This document shows positions 47,869 to 57,980 of a stretch of 64,000 bases of DNA, in pieces. Under the pieces are notes generated by a model. That model saw nothing but the letters and a program-made list of their open reading frames with translations, was not told the DNA's origin and did no database searches. The stretch lies in NCBI RefSeq assembly GCF_001311785.1, contig NZ_BBBX01000001.1:248001-312000 (forward strand), read 5' to 3'. The position numbers were made by a program, and so were the translations under genes. Numbering within the stretch: the first letter of the stretch is position 1; the number at the start of each line of letters is the position of its first letter. This DNA is from Lacticaseibacillus saniviri JCM 17471 = DSM 24301. Lineage in GTDB: Bacteria; Bacillota; Bacilli; Lactobacillales; Lactobacillaceae.

Positions 47869-49767
47869 TCAGTCTAGCCGGGATGTCTCGCTGAGTAATT
47901 GACGCTGGTCAAGTTTTTGCTTAGATGAGGTCGATAATAATAAGCGCAATGCATTGGCTGTGACCAACAGAATTGAGAATTCATGAATGAACATGCCGCT
48001 GCCCATGTTGACAAGCCCTAACACCAAACCAATAAAGAGCAATGCCACCGTGGCCAGCGCCAGAACAATATTTTCCTGCATGTTGGCCACCGTCTTCTTG
48101 GTTAGGCCAAACGCAGTCACCAATTGATGGAAATTGGACTTGATCAGCACCACATCCGAGGTTTCAACCGCAACATCCGTGCCACTACCCATGGCAATCC
48201 CGATATCTGCTCGCGCAATGGAGGGACTGTCATTGATACCGTCACCCACAAAAGCAACCGTATGGCCGGCGTCTTGAAGCGCTTGGACATACGCAGCCTT
48301 GTCTTCAGGTAAGAGATTGCCCTTCACCACATCCAGCGTGAGTTCCTGGCCGATGAGATCGGCAGTCGCCTGATTGTCACCCGTCAACATGATCAACTGT
48401 TTGGCACCCATCTGCCGCAACTCATTGAGACTGGCTTTCACTTCTGGCCGCAATTGATCCTTGATACCCAGTACCAGCGCAAGTTGGTTGTTTTGGGCAA
48501 CCAAGACCACCGAATGGCCGGCAGCTTCAAGCGCTTGAACGTCCTGTTGCTGTGCCGCACTGATGGCGACATGATACTTGGCCATCAGTGTGAGATTGCC
48601 GACCAGATAACTGATCCCTCCAACAGTCGCGGATACCCCCATGCCCTTGATGACCTGGGTTTCGGATACCGTTTGAGCGGGTGCATCGACAAAGTTGATA
48701 ATCGCTTGACCCAAGGGATGGTCACTTTCACTTTCAATGCTAGCCACTGCCTGAAGCACGGCATCACGATCTTCGCGATAGTGCTTGACTGCATTCACAC
48801 GCGGTGTGCCATAGGTCAATGTCCCCGTTTTATCGAAAACAAAAGTATCCACATGTTTGAAAGTGGCCATCACCTCGCCCCCTTTGAGCAGAATCCCCCA
48901 GTTTGGCGCCACTACCGACACCAGCCACGTTTGCCACCGGTACCCCGATGACGAGCGCTCCAGGGCAGCCCAATACCAAAATCGTAATTGCCAACCGCGC
49001 ATCGCGACTCACCAAACCGACAAGCAGGGCAATCAAGAGGACGATTGGCGTATAGTATGTGGCGAACTTATCGATGAAGCGTTCAACGCTGGATTTTGTA
49101 TCCTGTGCTTCTTCAACCAATTCGATAATTTTCCCAAATGTGGTGTCTTCACCAACTTTTTCCGCCTGAACTTCAATCGTGCCATTCTCCAGGATTGAAC
49201 CGGCAAAGACATGGTCGCCGATGGTTTTGGTCATGACGGCCGACTCACCGGTAATGCTTGCTTCATTCAGATAACCATTGCCTTTAGTGACGATGCCATC
49301 AACAGGAACCTGTGCACCCGTTTTGACCAGCATCACATCGCCCTCATCCACCGAATCGATATCGACGTTCTCAACACCGTCTGTGGTCACCAGTAAGGCT
49401 TGCGCAGGCGCCATCTGGGTTAAATCACCAATAGCGGAACGCGTTTTTTCCATTGTTTTCTGTTCTAACAATGCCCCGAGTAAAAAAGAAAGGTCACAAT
49501 GGCGGATTCATTATATTCACCGATGACCAGTGCGCCGATCACTGCAATACTGACAAGTAAGTCAATACTGATCACCCTCACGCGTAACGCCGACCCAGCC
49601 TGTAAGCCGATGGGAATGAAACCGATGATGGATGCGATAAACATAGCGACCGTATAACCGAGTTGCCAGTTGAAGCCATACCGGCTGACAAGCGCGATGA
49701 GCACCAAACCACCGACTGCGATGATTAAATCCGTTCGATGCTTTTGAAGCTGCTGTTGTAATTTCAT
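47869..49767 (-). CDS. P1B-type heavy-metal translocating ATPase with CPG motif (two frameshifts)
   Basis: Metal export or import pump without an N-terminal metal domain. Start ATG 49767 (MKLQQQLQKHRTDLI) 8 bases after AGGAGG. It slips near 49480 (VTFLF to LLGALLEQKTMEKTRS) and near 48890 (GAKLG to ILLKGGEVMATFKHVD). Actuator TGES is in EASITGESAVM. The membrane metal motif is LGCPGALVIG, not CPC, CPH or SPC. DKTGTLTYG, the HP of ESDHPLGQAI and GDGINDSPS follow. Joined length about 630 residues. First gene of the ATPase-HMA-Dps-FLP operon. Confidence 0.92.
47899..47912. promoter_or_regulatory. FNR-type palindrome near the ATPase 3' end
   Basis: TTGACGCTGGTCAA, differing by one base in the middle from the site at 49820. 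It is inside the ATPase coding region about 58 bases before the HMA start codon, so it may be a second FLP site or chance. Confidence 0.35.
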
Positions 49768-49819
49768 AAGCCATTCCTCCTTGATGCTTTCATTGTAGAA
49801 GCCCTGATCGCAAAAAGAA

Positions 49820-49833
49820 TTGACGCCGGTCAA
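49820..49833. promoter_or_regulatory. Candidate FNR/FLP box before the metal operon
   Basis: TTGACGCCGGTCAA is a TTGAC-N4-GTCAA palindrome close to the FNR-family consensus TTGAT-N4-ATCAA, about 53 bases upstream of the ATPase start. The operon itself encodes an FLP-type regulator. Confidence 0.55.
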
Positions 49834-49914
49834 GAACAGCGCTTCTGACAAAATAATGACTTATACTAAGCGTGAAGATTTCAAGTCGACTTTCCCACTA
49901 CGAAGGAGCAAAAG

Positions 49915-50120
49915 ATGAAAAATAAAAAAATGCCGTTTAGTTTATTGGTGCTCTGCTATCCATCGCGTTTAATTTCCTGTTGTTCAAGCTAGCAGATACC
50001 TATCACTGGTCGTTCAACACCCAGCTAATCATTTTTCCAATCTTCATGCCCCTCGCCCTGTTTGGTTTTATGTATGGGGTCGCTTATTGGCAACAACGCT
50101 CCGACAAGAAAAAGTTGTGA
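49915..50120 (+). CDS. Small membrane protein (one frameshift)
   Basis: ATG 49915 follows GAAGGAG. It reads MKNKKMPFSLL, slips near 49947 into GALLSIAFNFLLFKLADTYHW and continues SFNTQLIIFPIFMPLALFGFMYGVAYWQQ, ending RSDKKKL. Joined length about 68 residues with two membrane helices and a basic tail. Divergent from the metal operon. Family not recognised. Confidence 0.6.
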
Positions 50121-50132
50121 CAAAAGACGCTT

Positions 50133-50328
50133 TGAGAATGAGGATTAACAGGGATTGATGCTAAAGCCCGAACTTAGGCTTTGAATCAATCCTTAACGTG
50201 TTTGAACTCGCAACAACTTGCGCCCAGCTTGGTTCGTTATTGGCAGAGGCCGCCAATTAAACGAACCCATGCTGGTGCTCAGTTGCTGGGCGCGAGTTCG
50301 CACACTTCTTTGTTAACCGGAATTCTCA
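50133..50328 (+). other. 196-bp highly self-complementary element (candidate structured RNA or miniature inverted-repeat element)
   Basis: A closing stem TGAGAAT...TTAACA (50133-50150) pairs with TGTTAA...ATTCTCA (50311-50328). Inside are arm A (GGATTGAT with ATCAATCC, 50152-50192) and arm B: GAACTCGC with GCGAGTTC, then GCGCCCAGC with GCTGGGCGC. At the tip of arm B is GGTTCGTTATTGGC with GCCAAT and AACGAACC. No reading frame fits it. Together with the terminator at 50369 it accounts for the 300-base gap before ribH. Confidence 0.6.
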
Positions 50329-50343
50329 GTCTTTTGGAACACG

Positions 50344-50367
50344 ATTAATCTATTTTGTTCGGAAATT
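50344..50367 (+). repeat. 24-bp dispersed repeat, copy 2
   Basis: Identical over 24 bases to the minus strand of 39943-39966. It begins ATTAATCTATTTTG and ends TTCGGAAATT. Both copies stand directly before a terminator hairpin that begins with an A run and GGAG. Confidence 0.8.
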
Positions 50368-50368
50368 G

Positions 50369-50413
50369 AAAAGGAGGGTGTGACAGAACACGGTTTTGTC
50401 ACATCCTCCTCTT
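50369..50413. terminator. Terminator after ribH
   Basis: AGGAGGGTGTGACA pairs with TGTCACATCCTCCT. It closes the riboflavin operon on the minus strand and can end any transcript of the structured element on the plus strand. Confidence 0.85.
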
Positions 50414-50434
50414 TCGTTAAGCAATAGTAAAAAT

Positions 50435-50892
50435 CTAGGCCATTTGTGCCTGCAGCGAGATCATTTGTAGCACACCCGTTGCGCAATCACTGCCCTTGTT
50501 CCCGCCTTTACCGCCAGCGCGATTGAGTGCTTGTGCCATCGTGTCGGTGGTTAACACACCAAACATCACGGGCACCGGTCCATTCAGACTGACCTCGGCA
50601 ATCCCGCGAGCGGTTGCGTCACAGACGTAGTCAAAATGAGGGGTTTCGCCGCGAACGACGGCCCCCAAAGCAATCACACCATCGACCTGCTTTGATTCAC
50701 CCAGTATCCGTGCCATGCGGGGAATCTCAAAGGCGCCCGGCACTTTGATAATTTCAATATCAGCAGGTGCCACGCCAAATTGGTTTAACGTATTGGTGGC
50801 TCCGTTGAGTAAGCGATCTGTGACCAAATCGTTAAATTGAGCCACCACAATGCCAATTTTTTACCTTGTCCCTGTAACTGTGCTTGCATCAT
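50435..50892 (-). CDS. ribH: 6,7-dimethyl-8-ribityllumazine synthase (one frameshift)
   Basis: Joins the ribBA product with 5-amino-6-ribitylaminouracil. ATG 50892 follows AAGGAGG by 8 bases. The first frame reads [12 protein letters not shown], slips in an A run near 50857, and continues IGIVVAQFNDLVTDRLLNGA. The family motifs are KVPGAFEIPRMARIL, GAVVRGETPHFDYVC and GVLTTDTMAQALNRAGGKGGNKG. Joined length about 152 residues. The start overlaps the ribBA stop. Last gene of the operon. Confidence 0.96.
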
Positions 50893-52106
50893 TAGTCGAC
50901 CTCCTTGAGTAGGTGTTGCATCTTGTGTTTCTTGGTTGCCAGGTAGCCGGCATCCACTGCGTTCGCCGAAATCTCGAGTGGCACGCGTTCAATCACGTCG
51001 ACGCCTAATGCCGTCAACTGATTGATTTTGTCTGGATTATTCGTCATCAACCGCACTTGTCGAATATGTTTTGGTGAAGAATCGCCGCGACAAGCCCGTA
51101 ATCTCGGGCATCGGGCGCAAAGCCGAGTTTCACGTTTGCCTCAACGGTATCCAATCCCTGTTCCTGCATCTGATAGGCACGCAACTTATTGGCCAGCCCA
51201 ATGCCGCGACCCTCTTGGCGAAGATACAAAATGGCGCCGTGACCCTCAGCTTCAATCAGCTGCATGGCGCGCTCAAGCTGCTCGCCGCAATCACAGCGCA
51301 ATGAGCCAAAGACGCACCGGTTAAACACTCCGAATGCACGCGTAGCAATAGTGGCTCATCTGGCTGCAGCTCGCCTTTTGTAATGAGGAGCGTCGGCTCT
51401 TCTTGGTCAGGTGTCTCAAAGGATTCGAGCATGAAGTCCCCATACTTGGTTGGCAGGTGCACCTTGGTCATCGCTTCTGCAGCATCAATCGCGTGCATCC
51501 AGCGATATCGCTTAATCTCTTCGATGGTAATCATTGGCAGTTGCATGCCTTCTGCAAAAGGTTTGAGATCCTTTCGTCGAGCCATGGTGCCATCTTTTTG
51601 AGGATTTCTGTGATGTAGGCGACAGGCCGCATCCCCGCGAGCTTAGCCAAATCGACTGCCGCTTCGGTGTGGCCCGCACGCTGCAACACTCCATGAGGTT
51701 TGGCAATCAGCGGAAACACGTGGCCGGGGTGATAAAAATCGGCCGCTGTCGCCTGCGTATTCGCCAACTGCTGAATCGTCCTGGCTCGGTCGAATGCCGA
51801 GATGCCGGTCGTTGTCGTTTTGGCATCCACACTGATAGTAAACGCCGTTCCAAAGGCATCCGTCGCGTGACTCACCATCGGCTCGATACCTAACTGGTCC
51901 GCAATCGTTTCCGTCATAGGCACGCACAATAAGCCGCGCGCGTGCGTCACCATCGTATTGACTGCAGCCGGAGTGACTGCTTCAGCTAACCCGACCATAT
52001 CACCTTCTGCCTCTCGGTGATCGGAATCCGTCACAATCACGAGACCCCCGCGCTTCAGTTGTGCCAGTGCACGCTCAATGTGGGTTGTCACATCATTTTT
52101 CATCAT
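50892..52106 (-). CDS. ribBA: Bifunctional 3,4-dihydroxy-2-butanone-4-phosphate synthase / GTP cyclohydrolase II (three frameshifts)
   Basis: Makes both substrates of the riboflavin pathway. The RibB half has [22 protein letters not shown] and [25 protein letters not shown]. The RibA half has [11 protein letters not shown], then the zinc site [14 protein letters not shown], then [16 protein letters not shown]. Slips occur near 51600 (EIL to [12 protein letters not shown]), near 51310 and near 51070. The end [17 protein letters not shown]...HLLKEVD runs to TAA 50892-50894. Joined length about 403 residues. Confidence 0.95.
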
Positions 52107-52697
52107 TCAGACCGCCTCCCGTGCCAGAATATATTTACCCAAAATATCCGTTTCAATATTGCTCTCATCACCCAGTTGCAATTGACCGAGTGTCGTCGCT
52201 TGCTGGGTTGCCGGAATGAGACTCACACTAAACGTATCATCAGTCACCGCTGTCACGGTCAAACTCACACCATCGATGGCGACCGACCCTTTCTCAACAA
52301 TCGCGGCGCGCTGTGCCGGATCGATTTGGAAAGTCAGTGTCAAGGCATTTTGATCCACGATGCGGCGAATCACCTGCGCTGTGGTATCAACATGGCCCAA
52401 AACAAAATGACCATCGAGCCGATCCGTTGCGCGCAATGCTGGTTCCAAATTGACCTTTGACTGCAGTTGTAATGTGCCGAGATTGGTGCGCCGCATGGTC
52501 TCTGGCATCACCTCTGCGCTGAAACCTTGCGGAGAAAGCGCGGTAATCGTTAGGCAGATACCGTTGATTGCGATGCTTTCACCGACTTGGCTATGAATCT
52601 CGTGCGTCAATGGTGTGGCGATGGTAATCATGGCCGTGTCTTGCTTGCGGTCGAGCGCGATGACGCGCCCCATTGTTTTAATAATGCCTGTAAACAT
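52107..52697 (-). CDS. ribE: Riboflavin synthase alpha chain
   Basis: Dismutates two lumazine molecules to riboflavin. 196 residues, complete, beginning MFTGIIKTMGRVIALDRKQD. Two homologous barrels show ESIAINGICLTITALSPQGFSAEVMPETM and GSVAIDGVSLTVTAVTDDTFSVSLIPATQ. GHFVLGHVD is between them. AGGAGG lies in the end of ribD. Unbroken. Confidence 0.97.
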   Translation of the reverse strand: MFTGIIKTMGRVIALDRKQDTAMITIATPLTHEIHSQVGESIAINGICLTITALSPQGFSAEVMPETMRRTNLGTLQLQSKVNLEPALRATDRLDGHFVLGHVDTTAQVIRRIVDQNALTLTFQIDPAQRAAIVEKGSVAIDGVSLTVTAVTDDTFSVSLIPATQQATTLGQLQLGDESNIETDILGKYILAREAV

Positions 52698-53747
52698 CTG
52701 ATGTCCTCCTCAATTCAAATCGTGTGTCTAATCCCAATTTGGTTTGATTCACCAAGCGATACGTTCCCGCTTTGCCTTGGTCGCTCCATATGGCGGGTAG
52801 TCCCTGACCACCCAGAATTATGGGAGCAACATAGACAATCATGTGGTCAGCGAACCCGGCCGCTAAGTAGTCAGCATGGATGCGACTGCCACCTTCAATC
52901 AATAACGACTGAATACCCTGTTGTTGCAACAAAGCCATGACGGCCGCTGGTGACCATTCGCCCACAAACACTTGAACAAAATCCGGCCATTGGTGCCGTG
53001 AATCTGTTGCCGCTAACAGCCATACCGGTGTCTGTTGTTCAAACAACTTGGCATCCGCTGGTAGCTCTGCAGCATCGTGCAACAACACCACGCGAATCGG
53101 TGGCCAATCAATGGGGACTTCTCGCACGGTTAATTGCGGATCATCCACTAATGCGGTGTGTTCACCCACCATCACAGCCTGATGCGTTGCCCGCAGTTGC
53201 TGGCTATCTCGGTAAGCCTCTGGTCCGGTGAGATAACTGCGTGCTTTTGTGCCGCATTGATTTTGCCATCCAAGCTCATCGCATACTTCAGTGTGACTTG
53301 TGGCCGCTGGTGCTGATAAAAGAAATTGTAGGCTGGGTTCAAGCCCTGCGTGGTCGCTAATATCTCAACTGCAATCCCAGCTGTACGCAAAATCGCAATG
53401 CCCTTGCCTGCCACCAGTGGATTCGGATCGATTTGGCCAATCACCACGCGGCGTAAGCCAACACTCACCAGTCGTTTGGCACACGGTGGCGTTTTGCCGA
53501 AATGACTGCACGGTTCAAGCGTGACGTACATGGTTGCACCCCGCGCATCAGCTGAGCTTGCCAACTGATTCAATGCATCGATTTCGGCGTGTGCCTCACC
53601 GAAGCGATGATGATAGCCGACTGCCAGAACGTGTTGCTGTTTGACAATCACGGCCCCGACCATTGGATTCGTCCACGTGTGGCCATTTCCCTTCTGCGCG
53701 GCCTGAACAGCCAGCGCCATATATTCTGAATCTGTAATCTCACTCAC
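52678..53747 (-). CDS. ribD: Bifunctional riboflavin deaminase/reductase RibD (one frameshift)
   Basis: Deaminates and reduces the pyrimidine intermediate. GTG 53747 (VSEITDSEYMALAVQAAQKG) is preferred to the far upstream starts. The zinc deaminase motif is HAE in GEAHAEIDAL and PCSHFGKTPPC. A slip near 53195 joins NAAQKHAVI to the reductase half, which begins LTGPEAYRDSQQLRATHQAVMVGEHTALVDDPQL and has LLIEGGSRIHADYL. The frame overlaps the start of ribE by 20 bases. Joined length about 355 residues. First gene of the operon after the FMN riboswitch. Confidence 0.94.
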
Positions 53748-53750
53748 CCC

Positions 53751-53780
53751 ACAAAAGCCCCACAAATAATTATGCGGGGC
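53751..53780 (-). terminator. Expression-platform terminator of the FMN riboswitch
   Basis: GCCCCGCA...TGTGGGGC followed by TTTTG on the minus strand, just before the ribD ribosome site. Confidence 0.7.
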
Positions 53781-53861
53781 GGAAATTTGAAAGCTAAATA
53801 AGATCCCATCCGAGAGTGTGAGCACCAAAAAGTGCGCACTGACGGTACGAAATTATCAGTT

Positions 53862-53993
53862 ATTTCTTCTCCCATCCAGACTATACTGTCGGTCCCAGAC
53901 TCACACTGGGTCCACCGCTAAACGCGGGTCACGGACTTCAACACTCAGGTTGTTACCGTCGGTCGGGAATTGCACCCTGCCCCGAAGAAATCT
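53862..53993 (-). promoter_or_regulatory. FMN riboswitch (RFN element)
   Basis: The minus strand reads CTTCGGGGCAGGGTGCAATT, then CCCGACCGACGGT, then AGTCCGTGACCC, then GGTGGACCCAGTGTGAGTCTGGGACC, then GACAGTATAGTCTGGATGGG, the order of conserved RFN segments. It controls ribD-ribE-ribBA-ribH. Confidence 0.96.
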
Positions 53994-54069
53994 ATTCAGT
54001 TAACGCGTTCATCATACAAAACACATTTTAAAAAGCAAGGTCGCGACAAATAAAGAGAACTGATGATAC

Positions 54070-54125
54070 GCATAAAGCGGTCCGAATGGCGATATAACAC
54101 CTCTCGGACCGCTGTGATTATTTTT
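54070..54125 (-). terminator. Hairpin downstream of pepN
   Basis: AGCGGTCCGA pairs exactly with TCGGACCGCT. Only a short T run follows on the minus strand, so terminator strength is uncertain. Confidence 0.6.
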
Positions 54126-54131
54126 TACGCG

Positions 54132-56665
54132 TTATTGAATGAAATCTGCGACTGCCGCGTTCACCGCAGCCTTTTCAGCTTCAATCAACGCCACACGACT
54201 GCTAATCACATTGATATCCATCTTGATTTCACGTGTTAAGCCTGGTGTCTGCAACTTAGGTTCAAAAGAACGTCTTGAACTCTTGCAGGCGTTCCGGTGT
54301 CTTGAAGATACCGGCAATCACGGTGATGTAAGTGGTGAATTCCATATCCCCACCGACCGTTTTTCAAGCCAAGCCCAGTCGTTTCGAATCCAGTCCCAAG
54401 CGGCTTGTTGTCCAGCGTCATTGGCCAAGACGCCACGGAACCAACCACGCAGATCTTGTGGCTTGATGGTGTCAGCATCTTCGAACGCGTCAATCAACCG
54501 CGCAATCAGCGCCTGATCAGGGGTGCCAGTGAGCGCACCGACCAAGTTACCCTTGAAGCTGGCATTTGAAGAGTCGCGATAAGCTGCTAACAATTGGTCA
54601 AACAGCTCAGCAGAACCGAAGTGCTTCACCTCGTTTGCGATAACCAAGCCGCGAATATCAGCAGGCAAGGTGGTCAGGTCTGACCGATGAGCGACAAACA
54701 GGTCATGCACAGCCGCGATGGTGTCCGCATTTTGCCCATACAAAGCGGCTGATAAAATATCTGGCCGACTCAATTGATCATCGTTGGATTCACCAGCCTT
54801 AGGCGTTAAGCCGAGGCGGTGCATCTGTTCAGCACTCAATTGATCGAACAATTGACGTAAGTGCGCTTCTTCTGGCGAATCCGCCGTGACAAACTTCTTC
54901 AGGTTGGTGGCCACGGTGACCCAGCCGTCAATCACAACATTGGCATGGCTGCCTGTAAAGTGAGGCAACAATGGCACAACATCCGCGTACGAAATCTGGT
55001 TACCATCAGCCAACAAGCGCTGTGCTTGCAGCAATTGCAATTGATCGATGGCATCCAGTTCATCCACATGGTCCAAAATATCAGCCATCAAGGTGTCATC
55101 ATACTTCACGATAAAGTGCGAGTTGTGGCCGATGTTCAGGCGGAACGGTGCGCCGATTGCTTCACGTAATGCCGCGTAGTCACCCAATGTCAATGTCTTT
55201 TCAGTCATAATGGCCGGTGCATCAGGTGCATTACTGTTGAGCGGAATCTGCCACTTGCGCGTAGACGCGTGGTGGTCGCCGATAAAGAACTGTTCCTGTG
55301 ACAGTGTCAATTGGCCATCCACAATCGCCGCATTCACAACTGGGTACCCCGGTTGTTCAAGCCATGATTGCATGATGCCACCGATATCCATGCCGGATGC
55401 TTCACCGAGTGCTGCCCACAAGTCAGCCCCTGTGGCATTGCCGAATTGGTGTGCGGCAAAATAAGCCTTCAAACCGGCCCGCAGCGCGTCATCCCCGATT
55501 AAGGCACGCACCATCACCAGCATCCGTGCCCCCTTAGCGTAGACGATAGCGGCATCAAACAAGGCATCGATTTCGGCCGGATTTTCAACCTGCACATGGA
55601 CCGATTGCACGCCGTCTGTCGCATCCCGTTGTAATGCAGCCGGAACATCGGAAGTTTGGAAGGTTTCCCAAATGTGCCAGTCAGGTTCAATCGCATCGAT
55701 GGCGACATATTCCATCATGTTGGCAAAACTTTCATTGAGCCAGAGATCATCCCACCACTTCATTGTGACCAAGTCGCCAAACCACTGGTGTGCCAGTTCG
55801 TGCGCAATCACAGTCGCAACAACCTGCTTCACACTCATCGAGGTGTTGTCAGGATCGAGCAGCAAGTAGGCTTCCCGGTAAGTCACCAGACCCCAGTTTT
55901 CCATCGCACCAGCGGAGAAATCGGGCAGTGCCAATTGCCATGAATGTGGTAATGGATAAGGCGTTTGGTAGAAGTCTTCAAAGAATTCGATTGACCGCTT
56001 CGCAATGTCCAAAGCGAAGTCGAGATCCTTGGCTGGGTGAGCCTTTGTGCCGAAGACGCCGACTTGCACTCCACTCTTGGTCTTGGTTTGCTTACTCTGC
56101 AGATCACCAAAGGCAAAGGCCACCAGATAGGTCGACATCCGAACGGTGGTGTCGAAATAATGCACCCCATTGTCAACGTGGTTCTCTGGCATATTGCTCA
56201 AGACGGTTTCACCGGGTTGTTCATCGAACTTAATCGCAAGGTCAAAGGTGGCCTTAGCTTCAGGTTCATCAATACTTGGGAAAGCCTGGCGCGCAAAGTT
56301 GGTTTCAAATTGCGTTCCAATAATCTGTTTTTTCACACCGTCTACCTGATAGTAGGATGGATAAATACCCATCATAGTATCTGTCAGTGGTGCGGTATAA
56401 GTGATTTCAAGGGTCACTTCACCGGATTCTGGCAATGTGATGCGAATCGCATCAGCAGGCACATCCATGGTGAATGGCACGTCTTTGCCATCGGCTTTGA
56501 CGCTACCGATTTGCAAATCCTTTGGTGAATCGCGATATTGGTCGTTGTGGCCGTCCCTGTGATGGTCGTCGTACCACCGAATTGCTTGGTCTCACGATTG
56601 ATATCCAAGTACACGTTGTAGTGCGATGGTTGGAACGCTTGATAGAAATGTGTTAAAGCTGCCAT
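54132..56665 (-). CDS. pepN: Aminopeptidase N, M1 family (two frameshifts)
   Basis: Zinc aminopeptidase (lysyl aminopeptidase type) that releases N-terminal residues from peptides in the cytoplasm. It begins MAALTHFYQAFQPSHYNVYLD, slips near 56520 into KDLQIGSVKADGKDVPF, then has the exopeptidase motif AGAMENW. The zinc site is HELAHQWFGDLVTMKWWDD followed by LNE. Near 54335 it slips to EFTTYITVIAGIFKTPERLQ and, across a further slip, ends AAVNAAVADFIQ at 54132. Joined length about 844 residues, normal for PepN. Confidence 0.95.
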
Positions 56666-56770
56666 GATTTTCCCCCTGTTTTGTTAGAATAGTCTCATTA
56701 TACGCCAAATCAGGTACTTTGGGGATTATTTCGCTGATTCTGACCGAAATAAAGCGTCTGTCCTGCTGGC

Positions 56771-57011
56771 TTACCTATCGCGCTGATCGTAAGCCCGCTT
56801 TGACTTGTAACCTGCCGCAAAACGGTTTGCATCACTTCGATGTGACGTGCTTTCGTCGCTTCTGTGGCGCTACCAAAATAAAGCGTGCCCACTCACGCTG
56901 ATACCCTGGGGTGAGCGCATCAAAGAAAGCCTGCATCTCCTGATTGTCCGCGAGTAACGCACTCACTTTGGGAATATCAACTTCAAAATCTGCTAATGGT
57001 TTTTGAGCCAT
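56771..57011 (-). CDS. YdeI/OmdA-like domain protein (two frameshifts)
   Basis: ATG 57011 (MAQKPLADFEVDIPKVSALLA) follows AAAAGGAG. It continues FFDALTPGYQREWARFI, slips in a T run near 56876 into FGSATEATKARHIEVMQTVLRQ, then slips near 56812 into GYKSKRAYDQRDR, ending TAA 56771-56773. Joined length about 80 residues. The GYQREWARFI...A....R pattern is that of the OmdA/YdeI C-terminal domain linked to envelope stress and bacteriocin protection in some bacteria. Function here unknown. Confidence 0.72.
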
Positions 57012-57033
57012 AGTAAAAACTCCTTTTAATTGT

Positions 57034-57980
57034 TTAGAATTTATTCGAGCGACCGAAATCGCCATACTTTTGGGCGAATTGATCGATAATGTGCTCGGCA
57101 TTGGTTGGTAAGATGAGGTGATCAACCCATTCTTTTGGTGCCACGGCATCGGGATGTTGCGCCCAATAAATCATGGTGCTCAACTGGGCAATCGTATCGG
57201 TATCCTCCCCGAGATTGACGGCCGTTAACATGGCGTCTTTCAGTGAGTCAGCGTTACCTGCCACCCACACGGCTGCTTCAAGTGAGTCGACCACATACCC
57301 GGACGAATGAATCATTTGTTCGGGTATATCCCAGAAATCTGGTTGTCGCAGACGCTGATAATGCGCGACTTCAGCGCGGGGCAAGCTCAGTTGTTGCACA
57401 CTCAAAAACGCCTGTTGCAACGCGGTTTCGAGTGGCAACTGCGACAATAGATGCCGCAGCAACTCCACATAGAGGACGCTACCGATGAGCGCTCGTGGAT
57501 GCCGATGCGTGATGAATGTCGTGTCACGGATTAATTGAAACCGCGTGTTCAGATCCGCTTCATCTTCCAACACAATGGCAAGGGGTGCGATGCGCATCAG
57601 TGCCCCGTTGCCATTGCCCATCTCGCTTGCATCTCCGGCCATTTCTGGTTCACTGCCCTGCATGAAATGTTGAATAGCCACTTGGGTTGAATGACCGACA
57701 TCAAAAGTTAGTTGAGCTGGCGTATAGGCATCTTGAGTCAACCAGGTCACCATTTTGCGCATCATGTCGTGCATTGTCCCCGCTTGAACCAGATTGGCCA
57801 GAAGGATTAATGTCAAAGAGGAATCGTCCGACCAAGAGCCCGCGGGTTGCTGATAGGTGCCATAACCCTGCATCTGCGTGACGTGATAACTGCCCCGTTG
57901 CTGGAATTCAACTGGCACGCCGAGCGCGTCCGCCACAAACCATTGATGATACCTTGTTTAATCTGTTTGGCTGTTAGCAC
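57034..57980 (-). CDS. ADP-ribosylglycohydrolase family protein (one frameshift)
   Basis: Removes ADP-ribose or a related group in characterised members. GTG 57980 (VLTAKQIKQGIINGLW) overlaps the DUF1054 stop and slips near 57935 into VADALGVPVEFQQRGSY. Metal-ligand motifs are SWSDDSSLTL and NLGEDTDTIAQ, and GNGALMRIAPLAIV is also typical. Joined length about 315 residues. It ends 22 bases before the YdeI-like gene. Substrate not determinable from sequence. Confidence 0.9.

Noticed and set aside
56710-56770. Extended reading of the YdeI-like protein to 56710
   Set aside because: The tail GYKSKRAYDQRDR in the next frame fits the domain end and stops at 56771.
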